From assembly GCA_951812305.1 (NCBI GenBank), contig CATOSB010000006.1, positions 124,001-188,000 of the forward strand: a stretch of 64,000 nt of DNA, given 5' to 3'. The notes beneath the pieces are model-generated. The model searched no databases and was not told the DNA's origin. It saw only the letters and a program-made list of their open reading frames with translations. The position numbers and the translations under genes were made by a program. Shown piece by piece: positions 55,338 through 64,000 of the stretch. This stretch comes from an uncultured Paracoccaceae bacterium. Its GTDB lineage: Bacteria > Pseudomonadota > Alphaproteobacteria > Rhodobacterales > Rhodobacteraceae. The first letter of the stretch is position 1, and each line of letters begins with the position of its first letter.

Positions 55338-56231
55338 CTATATCTGGTATTCGACCTGCCTGATTGTTTCCGGCACGGTTATGGGTCCCATTTTAACTTT
55401 GGTTTTCCCGAGCATATAGGCTGCGACACACGAGATGAGGTGTACGAATGCGTTGGCAGGCGATCTGTGTCGAGTGTGTTCCAGTCCCATGCTGGTTTTC
55501 AACTTATCGAACAGAGTTTCGATGATGAACCGCCTTCGCAACAGGATTTTGTTCAGGATTGGCAGGAGATAGTTTTTCATGTTGCGGCGAATGCCGGTGA
55601 CGAGGTGGAGCCCACGCTGCCAGAGCCGTTGGAAGAGGGATTTGGAGATATAGCCCTTATCAGCAAATATTTTGCCTTCGAGGCCCGCGATCATGGCTTC
55701 AAACGGCTTTCGATCATCGACATTACCTGCCGTGATTTTGACGGCCATGATCTCCCCCTTGTTGTTGATGATTAGATGCAGTTTGAAGCCAAAGAACCAG
55801 CCCATTGTGCTGCGACCGCGCTTTGCCAGCCCCTTGAAGACCTTGTTTCGATTAATGCGGGCATTGTGGCAGACCGCGAGCTTAGTGCTGTCGGCAAAAT
55901 AGACGCCGGTTTTTTCACCGCTGAAGCAGTGCAGCAGTATGCAAAACGGCACCATTAATCTTGGCATGAGGCTGACAAACCGACCATAGCTCGGGAGGTT
56001 GCCAAAGCAGTCACGGTATTTCTGCTCAACGCCATAAATCCAATAATGTTTGAAGTCCTTGAACGGCGACAAGTGAAACAAGACCATGATGAACAGGCTC
56101 TCCCCCAGGGTCAGCTTGCCGGAGCGAAGCCTCTGACGACCCGAGGGGATCAACCGGTGGCGCTCCCAGTCCTCGTAGGTTTTTGCAAAATCATCGAGAC
56201 AGACAAAAAGTGCGGTGTTAGTGATCGACAT
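55338..56231 (-). CDS. IS982-family transposase, copy 2
   Basis: This 297-aa product is identical in layout to copy 1 with D114, D191 and E238. The visible difference is CFGNLPSYG here against CFGTLPSYG in copy 1. Confidence 0.92.
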   Translation of the reverse strand: MSITNTALFVCLDDFAKTYEDWERHRLIPSGRQRLRSGKLTLGESLFIMVLFHLSPFKDFKHYWIYGVEQKYRDCFGNLPSYGRFVSLMPRLMVPFCILLHCFSGEKTGVYFADSTKLAVCHNARINRNKVFKGLAKRGRSTMGWFFGFKLHLIINNKGEIMAVKITAGNVDDRKPFEAMIAGLEGKIFADKGYISKSLFQRLWQRGLHLVTGIRRNMKNYLLPILNKILLRRRFIIETLFDKLKTSMGLEHTRHRSPANAFVHLISCVAAYMLGKTKVKMGPITVPETIRQVEYQI

Positions 56232-56359
56232 GAGTGGCGGTCCATATTGTGTCGCTTTTGAACCTTGAATCATGGGGCAACGTACCTGGAAACCCCTCTC
56301 ACCCCATACTAATCACGGGGGCATTCAGGCTGGTCAACACGGGGCAAAAGGTGCGCGCC

Positions 56360-56800
56360 ATGGAGAACAACTTCCCAATCAACGAAGATCTCGCTTATGA
56401 GAAGATCCGGGACCTCATGTTCGACATGATGGAAGAGGACCCCAACCGTTTCTACGCCCTCACGGATAAGCTCAATGAACTGGCTGCGCTCCCTAAAAGA
56501 ACCATGACACTTGTGCTCGATCTGATGGCTGCCACTCCCTTTCAGGTGATCATCCCGAAACACGTACGGAAAAATGACCCTGATACATTCAAAGCAGATC
56601 ACGAAACCGTTTCAAATGTTCTATTTCTTGGAGAGTTTGGCGGAATTGCCGTTGAACTGGAGCCAAATGAGGCTTTGAGAGAACCGAGGATCATTTCCAT
56701 AACAATGGTGGAAATCCCTCATCGCAACCCTCTGCGAAAAAGGGTCAACGAGTATCGTAAAAAACGAATCAAAAAACTACGAAAAAATTCTGTCGAGTAG
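56360..56800 (+). CDS. Passenger protein of the IS982-like element, copy 2
   Basis: This 146-aa product is the same as the passenger at 15275-15715, including the acidic start and the basic tail NEYRKKRIKKLRKNSVE. It is divergent from the transposase gene. The function is unknown. Confidence 0.65.
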   Translation: MENNFPINEDLAYEKIRDLMFDMMEEDPNRFYALTDKLNELAALPKRTMTLVLDLMAATPFQVIIPKHVRKNDPDTFKADHETVSNVLFLGEFGGIAVELEPNEALREPRIISITMVEIPHRNPLRKRVNEYRKKRIKKLRKNSVE

Positions 56801-56868
56801 TGCACTGGTGACGCCAACGTCTTATCCAGAATCGGGGTTAGATTGCGGCCTCTGCGTCGAACAGCCAG

Positions 56869-56897
56869 AACGCGCCCGGTCGGGGCGCGTTTTTTTT
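56869..56897 (+). terminator. Rho-independent terminator, probably of rplT
   Basis: The stem AACGCGCCC / GGGGCGCGTT is followed by a long T run. In the ancestral order, without the IS, it would lie about 30 bp after the rplT stop. Confidence 0.85.
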
Positions 56898-56960
56898 GTG
56901 AAAATTTGTGGCAGATAATCTAATATGATGCGGTGAGCCCAACGTTATTTGGAGAGTCCC

Positions 56961-57257
56961 ATGAAAACACTTTTTGTCTCTACCACGATGTGCCTTGCTG
57001 TTGCCGCGAGCTCTGCTTCGGCATTCGACCAAGCAACGCTGACCGCGCTGAAAGCATGTCACGACTTTGTCTGGACCGAAATTCCCCCATATTCGGATCT
57101 GCCCAACGCGGCGATCTCGGCCTACCCGTACAGTTCGGATGGGGATAGCGTTACCACTGTCTGGCACGTTCGTTGGGATGACCCAGAAGTTAAATCGGCA
57201 GGTATTTGTGAGGTAGTAGGGGGCAAAGTCGAGCGTGTCGAAGACTATACAAAATAA
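56961..57257 (+). CDS. Small secreted protein, unknown
   Basis: This 98-aa product has a signal peptide (MKTLFVSTTMCLAVAASSAS, then AFD), and the ATG follows GGAGAG. The mature part, LTALKACHDFVWTEIPPYSD and WHVRWDDPEVKSAGICEVVG, has two cysteines that could form a disulfide. It has a paralogue immediately downstream. No family is recognised. Confidence 0.65.
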   Translation: MKTLFVSTTMCLAVAASSASAFDQATLTALKACHDFVWTEIPPYSDLPNAAISAYPYSSDGDSVTTVWHVRWDDPEVKSAGICEVVGGKVERVEDYTK

Positions 57258-57273
57258 GCAGCGATAATAGTTC

Positions 57274-57566
57274 GTGTCGCCGATCATATATCGTGCGATG
57301 TACAATGTGAACCGGGTCGGCAACGCTTTTGCGTTTGACAGCGTTACTGTTGATGCATTGAAGGCCTGCCACGAATATGTCTGGTTTGAAGTTCCGACGT
57401 TCAAAGATCTTTGGAATGCTGCAGTCAGCGTCTATCCCCTTTCTGCAGATGGAAGCCAGCGCACGGTTAACTGGAATGTGAATTGGGACAGTCTGGTTAT
57501 CCGTGCAGTCGCAACCTGTTCAACCGTGGACGTGAAAAAATCCGATGCATAGATTACACCGGATAA
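57274..57566 (+). pseudogene. Degenerate paralogue of the small secreted protein
   Basis: The reading LKACHEYVWFEVPTFKDLWN, AAVSVYPLSADG and NWNVNWDSLVIRAVATCSTV aligns with the upstream gene. The signal peptide is degraded (only NAFAFD remains recognisable). Near the end a six-A run (57535-57540) appears one A short: with seven A the end would read KKIRCIDYTG, matching the upstream GKVERVEDYTK. As given, the frame stops early at 57552. It looks like a decaying tandem duplicate. Confidence 0.65.
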
Positions 57567-58000
57567 TCCACGAAACACGCCGTTGGCAGGATAACTGCCA
57601 GCGTGATAAAATACTGGAGAGCCCATGATATCGTTTTTGCGTCATAACACCGTGGCCACCGCGCTGATCTGTGTCGTCGGCTATTTTCTGGTATTTGCCA
57701 GACCCGCATTTTTCTCGGATGAACGGTTTGGCAACGGGCGTGGCATCGACACGGTTTTGGACGCCGCCGGACAGTTCTGGTTTGAAGTTGGTCTGGTTGT
57801 CTCGTTGTTTCTAATCATCGCGGTGCTGCGGTGGTGGCGCCAGATTGCATTGCCGGGAAGTTACAACAAGGGAACCTGGATCTTTCTGATCCCACCCTTG
57901 TTGTTTACGACGTCATTACTGGTGCTTGGACTGCTGTCGCATTTCAGCGGGCCTTCTGAGCCGCTGGACAGTGAATATGTTCGGGTCCTGCCAGTATTGT

Positions 58001-59193
58001 GGCCCTGTCGGAAAAGTCTCTGGACAGGACTGTGATGAATTGATTCAGTCTGCGTGAGTATTTTTTGGGGTGGCTGGCTATGAAGCGTGATCAGATTGAA
58101 ATGTTTGCAACGTTGGATGGGCTTGTGTTGGCTGATCATCCGTACCGCAAGTTTGAAGCGGTTGTTGACCTGTGTGCTTTGGCAAAGCCTCCGGCAGCGC
58201 TTTATTCTGATCGCGGGCGCCCTGAATTGGGTGCCGGGCGTGCGTTTCGCATGCTGGTGCTTCAATTCCTTGAGGACATTTCCGATCGGGAGATGGAACG
58301 GTTCATGCGTGAGAACCTTGCAGCCAAATGGTTTTGCGGCTTTGGGCTCAGTGAGAAGACACCTGATCACTCGTTTTTCGGCGATTTCCGCAAGCGGTTG
58401 GGTACAAAGGGGCTCATGGACATTTTCAATCGTCTGCGCGTCAGCTTGAAGGCTGCAGGTTTGATCCGGGAAGTGTTCACCTTTGTGGATGCCAGCCAGC
58501 TGGTTTCGAAATTCTCGAACTGGAGTGATCGGGACAAAGCCATCGCCAAGGGTCTGGAGAAGTTCAACAACGAAACCGCTCCCAGGGTTGCTGCCGACAA
58601 GCAAGCGCGTTTTGGCGCAAAGAACAAAAACAAATATTGGTATGGCTACAAGGAACATGCCAGCGTGGACATGCAATCAGGTCTGGTCAACAAAGTGGCG
58701 GCCACACCGGCCAATGTCGATGATGCCAAAGGTCTGCGCCATGTGTGCCCGGATCAGGGTGCTGTTTATGCAGACAAAGGCTATTGCACTGCACCTGCAC
58801 AGAGGGAACTCAAACGCAAAGGATGTCACAGCGCGGTCATCAAGAAGAACAATATGGCGGCAAAAAACCGCGATAAGGATCGCTGGCTCAGCAAGATGCG
58901 TGCGCCATATGAGCGCGTGTTTTCAAAGCGCTCGAAACAGGTGCGCTATCGTGGTCAGGCCAAGGTACAGTTCCAGGTCGCTTGCACCGCTATTGGACAT
59001 AACCTGAAGCGGCTGGTTGTGCTTGGCGTGGATAAAATCCCGATCGTAACAGCGTGATCCCCGGGGCGAGTCCGCCCAAAAACCGGATTTTCGGCCAAAA
59101 CAAGGACAAAATTCCAACCCAAAAGGCAAAACCTGAAATCCAGAAGGCTGAAACAGCGCCAGTGGCCCCTCGGAAGACTTTCCCGACGGCGCC
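58001..59193 (+). mobile_element. IS5-family element (1193 bp)
   Basis: The left end GGCCCTGTCGGAAAAGTC pairs with the right end GACTTTCCCGACGGCGCC as an imperfect 18-bp inverted repeat. The flanks are the direct repeat ATTGT (57996-58000 and 59194-59198). It carries one transposase gene and about 135 bp of non-coding sequence 3' of it. Confidence 0.88.
58080..59057 (+). CDS. IS5-family transposase
   Basis: The 325-aa product has an N-terminal DUF772-type domain (LYSDRGRPELGAGRAFRMLV, then LQFLEDISDREMERF) and a DDE domain. The catalytic residues are Asp137 (FVDASQLVS), Asp232 (VYADKGYCT) and Glu278 (APYERVFSKR). The ATG at 58080 is preferred over a GTG at 58065. It appears complete. Confidence 0.92.
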   Translation: MKRDQIEMFATLDGLVLADHPYRKFEAVVDLCALAKPPAALYSDRGRPELGAGRAFRMLVLQFLEDISDREMERFMRENLAAKWFCGFGLSEKTPDHSFFGDFRKRLGTKGLMDIFNRLRVSLKAAGLIREVFTFVDASQLVSKFSNWSDRDKAIAKGLEKFNNETAPRVAADKQARFGAKNKNKYWYGYKEHASVDMQSGLVNKVAATPANVDDAKGLRHVCPDQGAVYADKGYCTAPAQRELKRKGCHSAVIKKNNMAAKNRDKDRWLSKMRAPYERVFSKRSKQVRYRGQAKVQFQVACTAIGHNLKRLVVLGVDKIPIVTA

Positions 59194-59770
59194 ATTGTTG
59201 GTTACGATGCTTTTGGTGGGCGTCTACGAAGAAGTCTTGTTTCGCGGGATAGTCTTTTACGGCTTTGACAAGAAATTCGGAAAGCTGGTTGCCGTCTTGG
59301 CGTCGTCCGTCCTGTTCGGGGCGATGCATTACGTGAACTGGGTCACCGGTCAGGAATTGGCCAGCACCCATCATCAGGTCATACATGCCGCCGGAATGGG
59401 TTTGATGTACGCGGGCCTGCGATTACATTTGGGAACGATCATTTTTCCGATCCTGCTGCATGGGTATTGGGATGCGACCGTGTTTCTGTTTGGGACGCTG
59501 ATTTCTTCTGAAACCGCCGCCTCCGCCAATGACAGCGCGTTTGTGTCGTTGTTCCTGCGATATTTTGATGCGGCATATGGCGTTCTGCTGGTCGGTCTTT
59601 GGTTCGCCTGGAATTGTGGATCGGATAAACAGGCGGCCTGACGCTTCCAGGACTAGTTGCAGGCCGAGCCCGGTTAGCGAGGCCGCTGTTTGGCTTATTC
59701 TGGTTCTGTCGCCTTGCGGTATCTGGCCCGAAGCGATAGCAGCAGCCAAGATTTCAAAAGGCCCGTTGCG

Positions 59771-60835
59771 ATGGACGATCTTCGCGCTAAATTCTTTACC
59801 CTGATTTCGCAGGCCAGCGACGAGCAATCGCTGGAAGACCTGCGTGTGCAGGCCGTTGGCAAAAAAGGCGAGATCAGCCTGCAGATGCGTGAGCTGGGGA
59901 AAATGACGGCTGAAGAGCGCCAGGTTGCGGGTCCGAAGCTGAACGCGTTGAAGGACGAGATCAACGCGGCGTTGGCAGCGAAAAAGGCGGCGCTGTCGGA
60001 TGCGGCGCTGGATGAGCGGCTGCGCACCGAATGGCTGGACGTGACTTTGCCAGCGCGTGAGCGGCGGCAAGGCACGGTGCATCCGATCAGTCAGGTGACC
60101 GAAGAAGTGACCGCGATCTTTGCCGATATGGGTTTTGCAGTGGCTGAAGGCCCGCAGATTGAAAGCGACTGGTACAATTTCGATGCGCTGAATATTCCTG
60201 CAGAGCACCCGACGCGGACCGAGATGGACACGTTCTATATGCACCGCGAGGCGGGAGATAACCGGCCGCCGCATGTGCTGCGCACGCACACGTCGCCGGT
60301 GCAGATACGGTCGATGGAAAAGCACGGCGCACCGATCCGGATCATCGCACCGGGGCGGGTTTACCGCGCCGATTACGATCAGACACACACGCCGATGTTT
60401 CATCAGTTGGAAGGTCTGGCGATTGACCGCGACCTGAGCATGGCCAATCTGAAATGGTGCCTGGAAGAGTTTTGCCGCGCGTTTTTTGAAGTCGAGCAGG
60501 TCGAGCTGCGCTTTCGTGCGTCACACTTTCCGTTCACTGAGCCGTCGGCAGAGGTCGATCTGCGCTGTTCATGGGACGGTGGGCGTTTGAAGGTGGGCGA
60601 GGGCGATGACTGGATGGAAATCCTCGGCTCTGGCATGGTGCATCCGAAAGTTCTGTCCGCGGGCGGGATTGACCCTGAAGAATGGCAGGGCTTTGCCTTT
60701 GGAATGGGCATCGACCGGCTGGCGATGCTGAAATACGGAATGCCCGATTTACGCGCGTTCTTTGACAGCGATTTGAGATGGCTGAAGCATTACGGATTTG
60801 CCGCGTTGGATTGCCGGCACTGCAGAGCGGATTGA
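59771..60835 (+). CDS. pheS: Phenylalanine-tRNA ligase alpha subunit, altered C-terminus
   Basis: PheS is the catalytic subunit of PheRS. The 354-aa product has the N-terminal coiled coil, then [66 protein letters not shown] and [20 protein letters not shown]. After [13 protein letters not shown] the sequence ends CRHCRAD. A missing T at about 60811 would instead give [10 protein letters not shown], the family ending. Either the gene has a 1-base deletion near its 3' end or the base was lost in sequencing. pheT does not follow. Confidence 0.93.
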   Translation: MDDLRAKFFTLISQASDEQSLEDLRVQAVGKKGEISLQMRELGKMTAEERQVAGPKLNALKDEINAALAAKKAALSDAALDERLRTEWLDVTLPARERRQGTVHPISQVTEEVTAIFADMGFAVAEGPQIESDWYNFDALNIPAEHPTRTEMDTFYMHREAGDNRPPHVLRTHTSPVQIRSMEKHGAPIRIIAPGRVYRADYDQTHTPMFHQLEGLAIDRDLSMANLKWCLEEFCRAFFEVEQVELRFRASHFPFTEPSAEVDLRCSWDGGRLKVGEGDDWMEILGSGMVHPKVLSAGGIDPEEWQGFAFGMGIDRLAMLKYGMPDLRAFFDSDLRWLKHYGFAALDCRHCRAD

Positions 60836-60947
60836 GCCGGTAGCGGGCTGTTTGGCGACGTTCGGGGCGCATCGGCTACAAAGGAATTCGGGTGCGTCAT
60901 GTGGGCTTAAACGGATCCACGTTTTGGAACACAAGCCGCACATTCGA

Positions 60948-61106
60948 TGACGCGCACGGTGGCGATCCAACGCAAGTGTTACGCGCTTTATCCCTGCCAA
61001 ACCCGTAGAACGTTCGAAGTTGCCACTATCCTCAGCCAAATCGCCGCCGCGTGGGGCGCGTCGTCGAATGCGCGGCGGCTTCGCCTCGACTCCGCGCAGG
61101 GCGAAA
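60948..61106 (+). repeat. R1-like repeat, degenerate copy H
   Basis: This degenerate copy keeps the order of R1 parts: GGTGGCGATCCAACGCAAG, TTTATCCCTGCCAAACCCGT then AGAAC, AAATCGCC and GGCTTCGCCTCGACTCCGCG. It lies between pheS and the truncated gene at 61162. No other feature is seen in 60836-61161. Confidence 0.55.
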
Positions 61107-61161
61107 CATCTCTGGGTCCGCGTCGGGTCCAGTCCGCCAAACCGAGAAAGCCGAAACAGAT

Positions 61162-61459
61162 CTAAAGCCAGTTCGAACTGAGCGGGTTGGCGCACGGGTT
61201 TTCGTAGGGGTGTGGCATCCCGAGATAGGCCAGATCCTGATTGTCTTCCTTCGCCCGCACTGCGTTCGTCGCGCGCAGGAACATTTCCAGCACGTTTTCT
61301 TCAAGCGCATCGCGTTCTGTCTTTGCCTTGTCTGAAAACACCGCAACGGACCAGTATCTCGGGCGATAGGGCTGGTTGCGCGGCGAGGTTTCGGCGCGCC
61401 AGAGCGTGGCAAATTCCTCGATGAACTGGTCGGCATCCGGCGCATTTGCAATTCTTTTG
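61162..61459 (-). pseudogene. C-terminal fragment of an unknown gene, cut by IS66 copy 4
   Basis: The frame reads NAPDADQFIEEFATLWRAET, PRYWSVAVFSDKAKTERDAL, LRATNAVRAKEDNQDLAYLG and MPHPYENPCANPLSSNWL to a stop at 61162. It runs into the IS66 end at 61460 without a start. The missing N-terminal part is not on the other side of the IS, so a deletion or rearrangement followed insertion. The family is not recognised. Confidence 0.65.
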
Positions 61460-63060
61460 GTAACTCCCAAGCACCCCCCACGTTTGAGTGTTATTGTCAG
61501 TTTTATGGTGAGTCGAATTTGCCATTTTGCGCGTGTTTTTTTTCTTTCTTGTCTGAATTCTGTGGCGCCGGGTTGATTTCTCTGAATCAGTGGTGGGATG
61601 GATCAGGTTGCCGCCCTTGAACAACTTCTCGCCACGGCTCTGCGTCGGATCGCTGAGCTTGAAGCTGCGTTGGCGAGCATGGCGGAAGAGATCACGGACC
61701 TGCGCCGACAGTTGGCCAAGAACAGCAGCAATAGCAGCAAGCCCCCTTCAAGTGATGGCCTGAAGAAGCCAGCCCCGCGCAGCCTGCGTGGCAAATCCGG
61801 AAAGAAAAGTGGCGGCCAAGTTGGCCACCGGGGCGACACCCTGCGCCAGACGTCAACACCCGACTTTGTCGAACGGCATGAGGCGACGCATTGCAGCGCC
61901 TGTCAGAGCGCCCTGACGGCGGAGATGGTGAAAGGGATCGAGAAGCGTCAGGTGTTCGACTTGCCTGCGCCACGCCTGGAGGTCACCGAGCATCAGGCGG
62001 CGGTTTATTGTTGCGACCATTGTCGAGCCACGACGACGGCTGGCTTTCCCGATGGCGTGGCCGCGCATGTGCAATATGGCACGCGCATGCGGGCAGTGGC
62101 GGTCTATTGCAATGTTCAGCAGCTGATACCCGAGGATCGGGTCTGCCAGCTTATGCGCGACCTGTTTGGGGCCACCAGCTTGTGCGCGGCCAGCGTGACC
62201 AACTGGACGCGCGGCGCGGCAAATAAGATGGGTGTCGTGGTTGAACACATTCTCGCCCGGCTTGCCGAAGGCGGCGTTCGGCATCTGGACGAGACCGGAC
62301 TTCGTGTTGCCGGCAAGCTGCACTGGCTGCACACGATCTGCGATACCGCCTTCACCCATTACCGCATCAGCGCCAAACGCGGTGCTGTTCCAACCTTCCT
62401 GACCGGCGGGACGATCATTCATGATCACTGGAAACCCTACTACGCCCATATGAGCGGAGTGGACGCCCACGCCCTCTGCGGGGCGCATCACTTGCGCGAA
62501 CTCAAGGCCATCGAAGAGATCGAAAAAGAGCCTTGGGCGACGGAGATGAGCGCAGTGCTTCATAGCGCCAATCAGCTCAGATGCGCGGCTCAGGATCAAG
62601 GCGAGACCGAACTCCCGGAACTGGTTCGCCAGGGTATAGTCACCAGATACATGGCGATCCTCGCCAAGGGGCTCGCCTTCCACGAACGCCAGCCCCCGCT
62701 GGCCAAAAGCCCCGGCACCCGCGGCCGAAAAGCCAGGCGGCCAGGCCACAACCTGCTCCTCCGCCTGCGTGACTACCGCGATGACGTTTTGCGATTCATC
62801 GCCGACTTCGCGGTCCCATTCACAAACAATCAGGCCGAACAGGACCTGCGCATGATGAAGCTGCGCATGAAAATCTCGGGCACCTTCCGCACCCTCGAGG
62901 GCGCGCGGGTCTTCGCCGACATCAGGTCCGTCATCTCGACGGCCAGAAAACACCGGTTCAACATCCTGGAAATCCTGACCCTGTCACCACCTCAGATCAT
63001 CGCACGGCTCTGACGGAACAAAACCCCGCAACCCTATCGGACAGGGTGCTTGGGAGTTAC
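61460..63060 (+). mobile_element. IS66-family element, copy 4 (1601 bp, complete, no target duplication)
   Basis: It has perfect 17-bp ends, but the 8 bp before it (TTCTTTTG) and after it (AAAGGATT) differ. Lack of a duplication suggests recombination between two IS66 copies or an adjacent deletion. Confidence 0.93.
61598..63013 (+). CDS. IS66-family transposase (TnpC-like), copy 4
   Basis: This 471-aa product has intact D231, D276 and E414 and the same start and leader as copy 3. Confidence 0.95.
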   Translation: MDQVAALEQLLATALRRIAELEAALASMAEEITDLRRQLAKNSSNSSKPPSSDGLKKPAPRSLRGKSGKKSGGQVGHRGDTLRQTSTPDFVERHEATHCSACQSALTAEMVKGIEKRQVFDLPAPRLEVTEHQAAVYCCDHCRATTTAGFPDGVAAHVQYGTRMRAVAVYCNVQQLIPEDRVCQLMRDLFGATSLCAASVTNWTRGAANKMGVVVEHILARLAEGGVRHLDETGLRVAGKLHWLHTICDTAFTHYRISAKRGAVPTFLTGGTIIHDHWKPYYAHMSGVDAHALCGAHHLRELKAIEEIEKEPWATEMSAVLHSANQLRCAAQDQGETELPELVRQGIVTRYMAILAKGLAFHERQPPLAKSPGTRGRKARRPGHNLLLRLRDYRDDVLRFIADFAVPFTNNQAEQDLRMMKLRMKISGTFRTLEGARVFADIRSVISTARKHRFNILEILTLSPPQIIARL

Positions 63061-63289
63061 AAAGGATTCAGCACGAACTAGCCTTATGACAGCCCTCAAC
63101 TTCCGACTGCCATCTAGCGGCCTCTTGAAAATCGCACAGAAAGCCTAAGCTACGGTTAAAGTGCGTCCGCGATCCCAGCCCCACTAATGAAATTGAGGCG
63201 TATCTATGATTAGCTAACTTCCGCTTTGCGCCAAACAAGTCGATACCGGGGGCACATCGCCACCCCCTTTTAGTACCAAATACCTCGCC

Positions 63290-63755
63290 CTAGACTGTTA
63301 TGGTGGGTAGTTTGTATTTTGCCCCATGACCTTGGAGGCGCATGCTTTCCCAGAACAGGAGTGTCTGCTCCAAACCAAACTCCGTAGGGCTAGGCGAGCT
63401 CTGAAGGTCAAGCGCTGCGCCAACGGATTTAATGAGCTTCCGCTTTAGAAGTACTCCTTCCCCCCCAGAGATCATCAGCTTGCGAACATCAGTATGAGAG
63501 AGAACTTCAGCCAGCCTGCTGAACAATATCTTTCTGTGATTTTTCTTGCTGCCTTTCCGTTGACGAAACCTACCACTTTTGAAGGCCCCTTCAGTGTCAA
63601 ACACCTTATCCACCCAAAGAGTTTTTCCTCCTTGTGGGGCCTTAAACAGATAGCTCGCAAGCCGCCTGATATGCACGGGAGTGTCTTTGCACATAGTTAT
63701 TTTCACCACTTTCATACCATTCACGCTCTCAGCGAGAGGCTTAGAAAGATTTTTA
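63290..63755 (-). pseudogene. Fragment of an unknown gene, 5' end cut by IS66 copy 5
   Basis: On the minus strand the sequence reads KPLAESVNGMKVVKITMCKD, VHIRRLASYLFKAPQGGKTL, WVDKVFDTEGAFKSGRFRQR, RLAEVLSHTDVRKLMISGGE and FGLEQTLLFWESMRLQGHGA to a stop at 63290. The frame enters the IS end without its own start; an internal Met (MKVVKITM) is possible but has no good RBS. It is basic and less GC-rich than neighbours, suggesting acquired DNA. No family is recognised. The stretch 63061-63289 holds nothing I can identify. Confidence 0.5.
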
Positions 63756-64000
63756 GTAACTCCCAAGCACCCCCCACGTTTGAGTGTTATTGTCAGTTTT
63801 ATGGTGAGTCGAATTTGCCATTTTGCGCGTGTTTTTTTCTTTCTTGTCTGAATTCTGTGGCGCCGGGTTGATTTCTCTGAATCAGTGGTGGGATGGATCA
63901 GGTTGCCGCCCTTGAACAACTTCTCGCCACGGCTCTGCGTCGGATCGCTGAGCTTGAAGCTGCGTTGGCGAGCATGGCGGAAGAGATCACGGACCTGCGC
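63756..64000 (+). mobile_element. IS66-family element, copy 5, 5' end only
   Basis: It begins with the terminal GTAACTCCCAAGCACCC and continues to the window edge. The T tract in its leader has one T fewer than the other copies. The transposase ATG is at 63893, and the first 36 codons visible match the other copies. Confidence 0.93.
63893..64000 (+). CDS. IS66-family transposase, N-terminal part, copy 5
   Basis: The visible residues MDQVAALEQLLATALRRIAE, then LEAALASMAEEITDLR, are the coiled-coil start of the IS66 transposase. The gene runs off the window. Confidence 0.92.
   Translation, partial: MDQVAALEQLLATALRRIAELEAALASMAEEITDLR

Larger units (their letters stand above)
55318..56838 (-). 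mobile_element. IS982-like element with passenger gene, copy 2 (1521 bp)
   Basis: Same length and gene content as 15237-16757, in the opposite orientation. It is flanked by the 6-bp repeat TAGATT (55312-55317 and 56839-56844). The ends are ACCTGAGTTCTGGATAAG and the complement of ACCCCGATTCTGGATAAG. It separates rplT from its terminator. Confidence 0.92.
57625..59641 (+). pseudogene. CPBP-family membrane protease, split by an IS5-family element
   Basis: The 5' part (57625-58000) encodes membrane segments (VATALICVVGYFLVFARPAF, VGLVVSLFLIIAVLRWW). The 3' part (59199-59641) carries the CPBP motif VYEEVLFRGIVFYGF, later LFGAMHYVNW and PILLHGYWDATVFLFGT. Removing 58001-59198 (the IS plus one 5-bp target copy) joins VLPV to LLVTMLLVGVYEE in frame, giving about 273 aa. 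CPBP proteins are CAAX-protease-like intramembrane glutamic peptidases. The gene is disrupted here. Confidence 0.9.

Overview
The window looks like a chromosomal segment of a marine alphaproteobacterium of the Rhodobacterales (Roseobacter-type). The gene content and order fit that group: dapB, rbfA-truB, rpsO-pnp, heparinase-purH-lspA-DUF3035-paired M16 peptidases, the SDHAF4-like DUF1674 protein next to rsmB, a threonylcarbamoyl-AMP synthase divergent from an acyl-CoA dehydrogenase, and rpmI-rplT-pheS. Coding DNA is GC-rich, and TTG/GTG starts and ATGA/GTGA gene overlaps are common. The assignment rests on protein resemblance and gene order only.

Layout. 1-10.4 kb: housekeeping genes (dapB 5' part, rbfA, truB, a DUF1643 gene, an RTX-type protein, rpsO, a frameshifted sterol-desaturase-like gene, pnp, peroxiredoxin, aqpZ). 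10.5-17 kb: an insertion-sequence pile-up (one IS4-type element with a 9-bp target duplication, two IS66-type elements fused in tandem, and a 1521-bp IS982-like element) that has removed the promoter region of, and split, an L,D-transpeptidase gene. 17-30.8 kb: core genes (rsmB, heparinase-like, purH, lspA, M16 pair, MscS channel, HNH, YbjN-like, proC, tRNA-binding protein). 31-32.6 kb: a third IS66 copy. 32.9-43.5 kb: the most unusual region, a co-directional cluster encoding a Ser/Thr kinase, an FHA protein, a PP2C phosphatase, three GTPase/dynamin-like proteins, a roadblock-like protein and a protein of unknown family; an IS110-type element sits inside it. 43.6-53.1 kb: tdk, HupE-like, DUF4198, DsbD-alpha-like, YqgE, Sua5-type, acyl-CoA dehydrogenase and MBL-fold genes. 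53.1-64 kb: a translation-gene locus (rpmI, rplT, pheS) invaded by IS630, IS982 and IS5 elements, then two IS66 copies flanking gene remnants.

Two layers of repetition run through the window. Eleven insertion sequences (five IS66, two IS982-like, and one each of IS4, IS5, IS110 and IS630) occur in 64 kb. Target duplications could be read for the IS4, the tandem IS66 pair, IS66 copy 3, both IS982-like copies, the IS5 and (as TA) the IS630. Two genes can be rebuilt exactly by removing the IS and one target copy. Separately, a family of about 170-bp intergenic repeats occurs eight or nine times in both orientations, and a shorter GC-rich motif occurs three times.

Several single-base indels, some in homopolymers, break otherwise good genes (sterol desaturase, the 3' end of pheS, a small secreted-protein paralogue, the IS4 transposase). 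They may be real decay or residual sequencing error. No tRNA, rRNA or CRISPR array was seen.
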